64,000 nt of DNA from Haberlea rhodopensis (taxonomy: Eukaryota; Streptophyta; Magnoliopsida; Lamiales; Gesneriaceae). The stretch is from contig CAJQUN010000035.1 in NCBI GenBank assembly GCA_907163345.1, positions 3,345,973 through 3,409,972 on the forward strand. The letters are read 5' to 3'. A model generated the notes under the pieces. It saw nothing but the letters and a program-made list of their open reading frames with translations. It was not told the DNA's origin and ran no database searches. The translations under genes were made by a program, and so were the position numbers. Position 1 is the stretch's first letter. Each line of letters begins with the position of its first letter. Positions 56,301 through 64,000 of the stretch are shown in pieces.

Positions 56301-57338
56301 ATTTTAGTGCAGTACATGTGCAATGGCCACATGCAACAGGGCAGGGGCCGGAAATTGCGGAGCTCTTCCCATAGGGCAGTAAGACTAGTAAAATATTCAT
56401 GAACAGACATAGAGCCTTGGATCAAAATATTGAGTTGTTGCTGGAGTTGAAAAATCCTAATATTATCTGGTTGAGAAAAACGAGTGTGCAATTTATCCCA
56501 AACTTCATGTGATGAGTTAATGTAAAGTATATTGGAGGCAATTTCCCGGGAGACAGAATTTAGTAGCCATGAGAGGAGAAGATTGTTACAGCGAAGCCAG
56601 GGAACGTATGAAGGATCACCAATGGTAGGGATAGAGATGCTACCATCTAAGAATCCCAATTTATTTTTGATTGAAACAACCAATGTGAAAGCCCGATGCC
56701 AGGTGAGATAATTGGGGCCAATGAGGGGAGGTGTAATGACCACCGTATTGGTAGAATCACTCGGGTGAATGTAGAACGGTTGAGTAGGATCTTCATTGAG
56801 TGAGGCATAAGTGCGACCACCAGAGGTATTGGATACTGCAGAATTGTTATCAGAAGCCATGGAAAAAAGAAGAAACAGAGACGGAAAGAAGGAAAAAAAA
56901 TATTGATCAAGAACGAATATAAATCAAGCTTATGCACTTGATTGGTTCTGATACCATGTTTGAAGTGGAGATTGATGAATTGATAGTGAATGGGCAAAAC
57001 TCCATTATGAGAAAATTATGAACAAGAACTGAGATGTATTCTGAAAAACACTATTCCATTGATTGAAGAAATTAAATACACCTACATGAAGCCTCCTATA
57101 TATATACTGATCAAAGAAATAAGAATTACATAAAAATAATCTTCTAAAAATACATAATTAGTCACGCATGGCATGCCAAATCTCAACTGATTTTCTCTTT
57201 CATTCCCACATGCACAGAAGGAATATTTTCATCTCTTTTTAATCTGCTATGTTTTATCCTCTGTGACTCGGTTGCATCTTCCTTCTTGCTTGCATCCCTT
57301 TGACAGAATCCTCCAAAGGTAGACAGCTTGGATCGTAC

Positions 57339-57728
57339 CTAAAATTACATGTAATTTATCAGGGATGTAGAAAGAAAAAAATTGAAGGGAAAGGAAAACG
57401 GAAGGAGAGGGGATTGAAATAGCCTTATCTAACTCACGGTACAAAGAAAATTAGAAAGTGGACCCGATAAATTAAAAAGTAAAGTATTGTAAGTACATAA
57501 GGATAGGGACAATCAAGATGCATGGCAAACAATGATCATAAAGAGAGTATTGATGGGCAAGTAAGATACAAATGCACAGAAAAAGTGGATGAAAAAGACC
57601 TGCATTTGTTAAGAGTAAAAATATAACACAGTTTAGTAAAAACAAATACAAGAATATAGGCTAAAGAGGGGGCATCGTAGTAAAATAAATTTATAAGGTT
57701 GAACGTAATAAAAATGTATGGCCATTGC
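57339..57728 (-). other. RecA pseudogene intron with GC donor
   Basis: Starts CAG|GCAATG on the minus strand and ends TTTTAG. GC-AG introns are a known minor class, so this alone need not be a lesion. Confidence 0.6.
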
Positions 57729-58148
57729 CTGATTTGTAAAAATTAATGTTGTCTGTGAGAGTGACAAAGAATGACTCAATTTGCGAAGTGCCTGGCTCAT
57801 AAGTCTAGCTTGCATTGCCATGTGTGCATCTCCCATTTCACCATCAAGTTCACCTTTAGGGACCAGGGCAGCTACCTGCAAAAGGAAATTAGGAATATTA
57901 AATGACATAACCAAAGATTGTCAATGCCTTTGCTTTCTTCAATGACATTATAAGCAGGAAACACATCTCTTACTTACACTATCCACAACAAAAACATCGA
58001 CTGAACCACTTCGGATTAGGGTATCCACAAGACTGAGAGCTTGCTCACCACAATCTGGTTGTGACAGGAGCAAGTTTTTTTGTGTTTACTCCAATTGCTT
58101 CCGCTAATGTTGGATCAAGTGCATGCTCAGCATCCGCAAAGACACAAT

Positions 58149-59372
58149 TGTCAAAGATATTAGATATATATATATTAATATTTGATTTGATATTATTTGA
58201 TTTGTAATATAGATGGTAATTAGTATATTTGGCAGAATATTATGGATTCTTAGGCTGATTCCTAGAGATTTTTATTGTAATATGTCCCTCTATATAATTG
58301 AATGAAAACCCTATTCAAAAGGGTATTGAGTTGGGAGATTGAGATTTAGATTTATTGACATGGTATCAGAGCCATATCAAATATAAAATTTTGTAGGTTT
58401 TCAGGCTGCGCACGGGCTTCTGCCCCCAGCCTTCATCGCCTTCTTCGCAGGTGGCAGAAACGACGCTGGGGGCAGGCGAATTTCCACTTTTGCGATGTTT
58501 TTTTTTGGCTTTCTTCATCGTATTTCTACCCTATTGTGTGTCTCGCACTTTAGGGTTTTGCGTATTCGTGTTCGGGCGCGCGACAGTTGTGTCACGATTT
58601 CTGGTTTCACGAACGCAGTGGTTGTGTTTTGTGGGTGCTGCGGCGGCTAGGGTTTCTTGTCGGCGATAGGGCTTTACTGCATCTAGCTTTGCGGTTTGGG
58701 CTTCTTTCTACGTAATCTTTGGTTTCGCGTCGCGATCTTGGGTTCGCACGCTGTGTCTTTTTTGTCTTTTCATTCGGAGGCAAGATTCTTTGTTTTGTGG
58801 ATTCTGCTCGATTTGGGGACCTGGGTGACCACTTATCTTCTGATTTGTGTGTGGTTATCGGTACTTTTGCCGCGGAGTTTGCTGCGTCCTTGCACGGTAG
58901 TTGTGCGTTTGAGCCTTGCACGGTAGTTGTGCGTCTTAGCCTTGCATGGGTGTTGTGCGTTATAGCCTTGCACGGTGGTTGTGCGTTTTAGCCTTGCACG
59001 GGTGTTTTGCGTTTATACTTTTGTCGCTGTGCGAGACATATTTTGCACAAGTGTTTGCGACGGATTTTCCCGACTGATGTGTTGATTATTTTGAGGCAGA
59101 TTATTTGGATTGACAAATTGATGTTTTTTGATCGGCCAACATCAATTTGAGGGGGGATGTTAAGGATATTAGATATATATATTAATATTTGATTTGATAT
59201 GATATTATTTGATTTGTAATATAGATGGTAATTAGTATATTTGGCAGAATCTTATGGATTCTTAGGCTGATTCCTGGAGATTCTTATTTTAATACGCTCA
59301 TCAATATAATGGAATGAAAACCCTATTCAAAAGGGTATTGAGTTGGGAGATTGAGATTTAGATTTATTGACA
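58149..59372 (+). mobile_element. TRIM-like mini LTR retroelement in a RecA exon
   Basis: 1224 bp. LTRs 58149-58360 and 59158-59372 (TGTYAARGATATTAG..TTTATTGACA), flanked by ACAAT at 58144-58148 and 59373-59377. The primer-binding site TGGTATCAGAGCC directly follows the 5' LTR (58361-58373); a purine tract GAGGGGGGA precedes the 3' LTR. The interior has no gag-pol. It holds a 10-bp hairpin (TGCCCCCAGC at 58421, GCTGGGGGCA at 58465) and five 26-bp repeats. Removing it restores RecA codons for YCVFADAEH. Orientation is opposite to the gene. Confidence 0.9.
58888..59017 (+). repeat. five tandem 26-bp repeats in the TRIM-like element
   Basis: Unit CCTTGCACGGTAGTTGTGCG plus TTTTAG, with a few substitutions per copy; higher GC than the surroundings. 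Confidence 0.9.
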
Positions 59373-59550
59373 ACAATAACCTAGGGAAGGATAAAAAAGG
59401 TAGAAAAAAATGCCAACAAAACAAGTATGATTGGAGAAATAAAAAGGAGCAAAATGACTAACCTCCTTGTTTTTGTGCCTCAGCGATCACATGGAGAGCA
59501 AGACTTGTTTTCCCAGAAGCCTCTGGACCATATATCTCCATAACGAGCCC

Positions 59551-60188
59551 CTATTAAACCTCATAAACATCATATATATAACTTTAAATATGAAAAAGCT
59601 AACAAAAATTAATATCACACTTTTAGAAATTTTGTACAAATGCATGATGTGTCCTAATATATGTCTACTCGCAAAATGTACAAGAAAGTTTACAAGGGTA
59701 AGTGAAACTAAATATATCGATATCATCTTTCCAAGGGTAAATGTAGAGAATCTACATAAAGGGCATAATCAATAGCTTAGACATAAAGGCTCTAGACAAA
59801 CCCAACCAATTAAAATAAAGCAGCTGTGCCTGTCCAAGTAATACTATAAAAAAAATCTGAATAAAATGGAGTGATAAATTGAAAAAAAACAAAAGCATAT
59901 GGAAGATAATTCATTGGACCTCATAAAGAAAGGGAAAAGGAAAAAAGATGACAGTGTGAAAGTTACCAAAATTTAAACTTGCCTTGCACTGTATAAGGGA
60001 GGGCTGACCACATTCAAAGATTTCACTTAGTTAACTTATATAACATTCCAAGCAGCATGTTAATAAGATCCAAAACAATGATTCCTATGCAAGGAGGATA
60101 GGGTAGTATGCAGATAATACAATTTGAAGTTATTTTAAACAGTTTTTTGGCATGGACATCCTTTTGGTGATGTGGTGATGTATAATAC
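59551..60188 (-). other. RecA pseudogene intron
   Basis: GT (GTATTATA after 60189) to AG (TTTAATAG before 59550). No repeats recognised. Confidence 0.6.
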
Positions 60189-60410
60189 CTTTGGAAGTCC
60201 ACCAACTCCCAATGCAATATCCAAGGCAAAAGATCCGGTAGACACCACTGGAGTATGTCTAGGAGAGACAAACCGACCGAGCTACATAATGGATCCTTTT
60301 CCGAATGATGCAGTGATCTGACCCAAAGCTCGCTTCAGAGCTAAATCTTTCTTGGACATATTCTCTTCACCGGAATCATTGTTATCTGACTTTGATTTCC
60401 TTCTTCCTTC

Positions 60411-61836
60411 ATGTATACAGAGCAGCATTAATTTACTTATGAATCTTTCAAACAAGAAAAAAATATTAATACAAACAGATTAATGCAAGAGAACATTTGC
60501 AAGAGGACCAATAATAACTACTACAGGAACCCCACACAAAAGTTTCCTAATAATATAAAGAAAATCCAAGGGGCACATTTCATTGAACGACCACAAATTA
60601 CATTTTTATAATTTCCAATCAAGTAATAAACAATAAGTTGGTAAAGCCACAATTGATCTTATAAAGCACAAGATGCGCATCCATCGGCCTTATATAATTG
60701 TGAATGAAAGGGTAAGAGGATAACAATCCTAAAACGTTGAGCCGAGATATCAAATCAAGGTCCGGAAGGAAGTCGCAATGTTGGTCATCCAACTACAAAT
60801 GGTGAAGGAATTAATCAAAATGTACAAGTAAGGAGAAATTGCGCCAAACATACTTAAAAAGCTCTTGTAGGATTGATCAGAGAAGTTTACATTGTGCCAC
60901 ACAAGTAAAAGACCAATATATCTTCATCTTTTGGGAACACTTTATGTAAAACATGAACAATGAATTTCATGCAACTTCTGTGCTAAGGTAGGTGACTCGG
61001 ACATCTGAGAACATAATTGCACCGTCAAAATGTGAGTACAACACAGCCGCATGTTCCTGGACATATCAATTAGTTATCAACCATCCATGTAATTACTTTA
61101 ACCACTTTATGCCTATTTGGCAGTGTTCCATAAGAATAGAAACCTAAAATGAAGCTAATAAACAAGGAAACACTAACAGTAATATCAGCAACTTTGGTTC
61201 AATATACTGATGAAATCTACCTTTTGTAGAAAAGTTGCATATATGAGTGAATGTTTCCAATATTCCCTTTCTATTCCTGAAAAATCAATAATAAGAAATT
61301 TAAGCATGCAACGGGTAGTTCCTTTTCTGGAGACTGAAAGGAAAATCTCAAGGACCTGCTTAACAACAAAATAAACCTGCGGGGCCACCCCTCCCCCAAA
61401 TCCCCATTCCAATAGGCGTAAAGAAAAGAAAGCAGCGCTTCAACGTTCAAAAAATAAGCCATAGATACACACTCATTTAAACCGATGCAACAAACCCAAC
61501 GTCAAATTGCAATTCATAACATAAAGTCAACCCTGTATTTTCAGTTCTAAGCAAGCAATTCCCCGAAAAGACAGCAAAAACGCAAACACTAACACATAGT
61601 AAAACAACCCCATTTCTAACAAATCTTCAAGTAAAGAACTGACTTTGAGTGCGAAAACATTTTATATGACCACATCGGTCCCTGTCAAAAAAACTTCTCA
61701 TTTCTAACTGAAAATAGAGCGTAATATGGGAAAGAGACAGAATGAAGTGAACAAACACAAAGCTTAGAAAATGAGGTGGGAAGAAAGAGGTTTTGGGGTT
61801 TATTGAGAGGTTTTCCCTTCCTTTTTTAACTCGTTT
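60411..61836. other. region upstream of the recognised RecA exons
   Basis: The missing RecA first exon and promoter would lie here on the minus strand. I saw no convincing mitochondrial transit-peptide exon; the candidates have no link in phase to the exon at 60410. No other feature is supported. Confidence 0.35.
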
Positions 61837-61844
61837 ATGGAGAC

Positions 61845-62237
61845 TAGAAATGTCAAACGGAGCGGATGGTATGAGGCACAGCACGAGCATGGCATGTTAA
61901 GGAGCGGTACGACACGACACGTTTTGCTACAGTGTCGTGTCGTGCCCGACACGATACTATAGCATGGGCCGTGCCGGGCCATAGAGTGCCGGCCCGTGGG
62001 TCGGCACGGCGCTGCACGAAACAATAAACTCTTTTTTTTTAATGTAGCGATCGATAAGTGGCGATCGATCACTAAGCCAAAAAAATAAAAAAACTTGAAA
62101 TGGGTCGTGCCGAGTCCTGCCTCTTGTGGAAATACGCCGGCACGACACGGCCCATTTTCGAATCTTGCCAGCACGACACGGCATGAATAGTGCCATGCCG
62201 GCACGATTAAACTGGCACGGCCCGTTTGACACCACTA
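61845..62237. mobile_element. small hAT-type element, GTGCCGGCACG-rich
   Basis: 393 bp with ends TAGAAATGTCAAACGG and, reversed, TAGTGGTGTCAAACGG. Flanked by ATGGAGAC at 61837-61844 and 62238-62245, a perfect 8-bp duplication. Subterminal repeats of GTGTCGTG, GGCACGG and CCGGCACGAC type at both ends. No transposase. Confidence 0.88.
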
Positions 62238-62245
62238 ATGGAGAC

Positions 62246-63115
62246 CATGGCCAACAAAGGAAACAATTACTGAATGTATTTTTTATTTAAGATGAGATAT
62301 TCTAAGTATAAGGATTCAGTTAGCTGATGCAGGTTACCGAATGAGATCTCGTCTATACTCTTCTCGTCGTTTTTCGTGATGGAAGAGACTATAGATTGCC
62401 GCTACAAAACCCGATTCACCTAAAAGACCAAAAGCCCTGAATACAAGAATACACAAAAATTGCTTTTTACCAAAATATCAAATAAATTTGTCTTCTAACA
62501 TTTTATAATAAATTTTAGGGACCGATAAAAAAAATTTAAGGTAAAATATATATTTTTTTAAAAAAAAAAACTATAAAAAACACTGGAAATTTATATATAG
62601 ATATTTATATTAAAAAATGGAAAGCGATTACTTATTAAATAGGGTGAATATATAGACACGGATCTGATTTTCATAATTATCATCTGAGTCCCTCTAATAG
62701 CACATATCTCTCCTATAATCTATTTTTATATCAAATAACTATAGATAGTTATAATTTTTTTATATATATATTATTTATAAATTAAAGGAGATGTTAACGT
62801 AATATAATTATTCTATGTAATTGTCAAATTAATACATATTCCCTATTATTAAATATGATCAATTATATCTAATTTGTTAGATAATGATACACAGATACAA
62901 CAATTAGGGCAATAATAGGATCTTTCATTTCATCAATACTTCTGCACAAGTCAAAATTTTTGGCAGTCTTCACTCCTGGATCGAGCAACAACCCTTCAAC
63001 ACAAATTTAACCACTTTTCGCGAAACCATCAATTCGATTTCAATTAATCTATACATTCAATCCTGTGATTTACACAATCTCGAAGCTGTATTAATCGACA
63101 CTCCATTTAAATTTG
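62246..63115. other. upstream region of the S-acyltransferase gene
   Basis: AT-rich, with TA-rich stretches at 62740-62800. The 5' UTR of the plus-strand gene probably lies in the last 150-200 bases. No distinct TATA box can be chosen. Confidence 0.4.
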
Positions 63116-64000
63116 ATGGGTGTTCAGTGGCTTCTGGTGTGTCATGGCCTGGTGACAGCTTTAGTTTTGGTATCGTTCTTCTGCGGGCAATGGCCAATTT
63201 TCCAGGGCACCTTCATTCAGCGCATCCATTTTTTCATTACCTTCGGCGCCTATGATTATCTCCGGTAGTGTCCTTAGCGGTTTTTATTTTTATTTTGCGG
63301 ATGATGGGGTTTTTGTTTTTGAGCTGATTGATTTGGTGGAACAGTCGTTTTATCCATGTCGTGTGCGGGTCTCGAGGCAGCAATGCACTGCTCTCGGTTG
63401 AGTATTATTGTTGCGACCGCCCTAACCCCATTTTACAGGTGATTTTGATTGGTATTAGTGTTTAACTTGATACGTGGGCTGTAGTAGCAATTTGAATCGA
63501 TGCAGCTAATATGAGTTAACTTTTATTTGATTGTTGAATAAATTCGAAAGGTTAATTGTGACATCCCTGAATTACTTTAATCTTCCACCTTTCTTCTTTA
63601 AACTGAATGGTACTATTGCTTCATCTAATCTTTCGAATTCAAGTCAAGCTGTTCTATTGTCAGTATCCTTTTGAGTGATATGAGATCGTGCTTTGTTTAT
63701 CGGATAACTGTGCGTAGAGGGAGATCACGGGATTGAGTTGATCTATTAGAAGTTTGACTGGTCTGTTTTATACCCTTGGTGCAGTTGATATATTTACTAA
63801 TAATTGGGGCAACTTATTATTTCATTGCAAAATCATCCTTCATCTACATTCCAGGGTATTACATAAGTGGAATGCACAGGTACGAACGGAATATGTTTGT
63901 TGTTTGTGTACTAATGAATCAAATAATTTTAACTTCTGTTTAAGGGTATTTATAATTTCAGGTACACGAGCTTCTTGGCAGTTGGTGTGGGTATTCTCCT
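63116..64000 (+). CDS. DHHC protein S-acyltransferase (PAT17-like), 5' part
   Basis: Membrane enzyme that attaches palmitate to cysteines of other proteins. Exons in the window: 63116-63264 (MGVQWLLVCHGLVTALVLV, then FFCGQWPIFQGTFIQRIHFF and FGAYDYL), 63345-63438 (VEYYCCDRPNPILQ), 63785-63879 (IIGATYYFIAKSSFIYIPGY) and 63962 onward (YTSFLAVGVGILL). All introns are GT..AG and phases agree. Hydrophobic stretches at about residues 5-25, 83-100 and from about 115 fit the first membrane spans. The catalytic DHHC cysteine-rich domain lies beyond the window edge, so the assignment rests on the N-terminal sequence typical of the plant PAT subgroup. No lesions seen. It points away from the RecA pseudogene, about 2.7 kb from its first recognised exon. 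Confidence 0.82.

Larger units (their letters stand above)
49993..56860 (-). pseudogene. copia gag-pol polyprotein, broken and split by hAT
   Basis: Read from 56860 downward: gag with PFYIHPSDSTNTVVI and LIGPNYLTWHRAF; a frame change near 56350; a zinc knuckle CDNCGKPNHTRDNC; protease WILDTGATDHM; integrase HLRLGHISKSRL..CDVC, HCDIWGPY and RTDNGLEF; RT HKARLVAKGYTQREGFDYQE, LDIHNAFLHGEL and YVDDILIACNN. Then comes the hAT insertion, followed by KYFLGLEVAR and RNase H FSDSDWAACPDTRRS, FCDNQSALHLTKNP and KHIELDCHFIRD. Several frame changes separate these blocks. Confidence 0.88.
49593..57305 (-). mobile_element. Ty1/copia retrotransposon inserted in a RecA exon, carrying a hAT element
   Basis: 7713 bp including a 2.6-kb hAT insertion. 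The 3' LTR is 49593-49939 and the 5' LTR 56957-57305 (minus orientation), about 98% alike by eye. Flanked by GAATC at 49588-49592 and 57306-57310. Just inside the 5' LTR the minus strand reads TGGTATCAGAACC, complementary to initiator Met-tRNA. Precise removal joins the RecA codons for TFGGF and GGLTE. The PPT on the minus strand is GAGGGGGAGA. The first base of the 3' LTR is changed (AG instead of TG). Confidence 0.93.
48467..60410 (-). pseudogene. organellar RecA recombinase pseudogene, two retroelements in exons
   Basis: Homologue of plant mitochondrial RecA (RECA2/RECA3 type), which pairs DNA strands in organelle recombination and repair. Exons on the minus strand: about 60410-60189 (MSKKDLALKRAL, SFGKGSIM, STGSFALDIALGVGGLPK); 59550-59463 (Walker A GPEASGKTS); 59380-59373 joined to 58143-57978 (FADAEHALDPTLAEAIGV, LLLSQPDCGEQALSLVDTL); 57875-57729 (ALVPKGELDGEMGDAHMAMQ); 57338-57306 joined to 49587-49486 (KLSTFGGFGG, GGNALKFYASVRLNIKR); and 48859-48467 (IGSQVLVKIVKNKHAPPF to stop). 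Lesions: TAG at 60284-60282 for a conserved Trp; a TRIM in exon 3; an extra base in the A run at 58081-58075; a copia element in the L2-loop codons; donor AT instead of GT at 49485-49484. The intron after 57729 has a GC donor. The first exon (transit peptide) was not found. Confidence 0.9.

Noticed and set aside
57339..57728. GC donor in RecA intron as a lesion
   Set aside because: GC-AG introns are a normal minor class and the context CAG|GCAATG is acceptable, so it was not counted as damage.
58451..58991. Overlapping open frames with Val/Leu/Cys-rich products
   Set aside because: They lie in the interior of the TRIM-like element and follow its GC-rich repeats; no gag or pol motif.
61627..61890. 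Minus-strand frame considered as the missing RecA first exon
   Set aside because: Its sequence does not read as a transit peptide leading into the SKSDNNDSGEEN segment, and no donor in the right phase was found. It partly overlaps the hAT-type element.

Overview
The window is nuclear DNA from a eudicot plant. It is AT-rich, has spliced genes with short exons and GT..AG introns, and is full of plant retrotransposons, hAT transposons, MITEs and SINE-like repeats. I could not name the species. There is no sign of prokaryotic or organellar genome organisation.

Four host genes are recognisable. From left to right they are: a five-exon cytokinin dehydrogenase (CKX3-like, 6550-10971, +); a seven-exon bHLH transcription factor of the bHLH041 type (24110-27060, +); an organellar RecA recombinase gene (about 48467-60410, -) that is a heavily damaged pseudogene; and the 5' end of a DHHC protein S-acyltransferase gene (63116 to the window edge, +). 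The CKX and bHLH genes each have one single-base frameshift in otherwise intact coding exons with good splice sites. Similar one-base length changes, several of them in homopolymers, occur across the window, so assembly error is a serious possibility for those two genes.

Layout: 1-6400 is intergenic, with a SINE split by a MITE, a gypsy LTR fragment and a 1.95-kb solo LTR. 6550-10971 is CKX, with a microsatellite in intron 1 and a long-TIR MITE in intron 3. 11.3-22.9 kb is a repeat desert: a pol-less copia-like element, hAT remnants, and a 3-kb palindromic foldback element built of 44-bp repeats and split by a hAT-type element. 23-27.1 kb is the bHLH gene. 27.1-35.2 kb holds MITEs, microsatellites and a solo-LTR-like block with a 1.1-kb internal tandem duplication. 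35228-40180 is a young Ty1/copia element of the TNT 1-94 type. 41817-48073 is a second pol-less copia-like element with a 1.9-kb solo LTR inside it. 48.5-60.4 kb is the RecA pseudogene, holding a copia element (itself holding a hAT element) and a TRIM-like mini-retroelement, both inserted in exons. 61.8-62.2 kb is a small hAT-type element. 63.1-64 kb is the S-acyltransferase gene.

The host genes do not form a functional cluster. What unites the window is transposon activity: target-site duplications were read directly for most elements, so nesting order and empty sites can be reconstructed. The strongest items for follow-up are the multiply broken RecA gene, the 44-bp-unit palindrome, and the group of hAT-type elements that share termini and 8-bp duplications but differ in subterminal motif.
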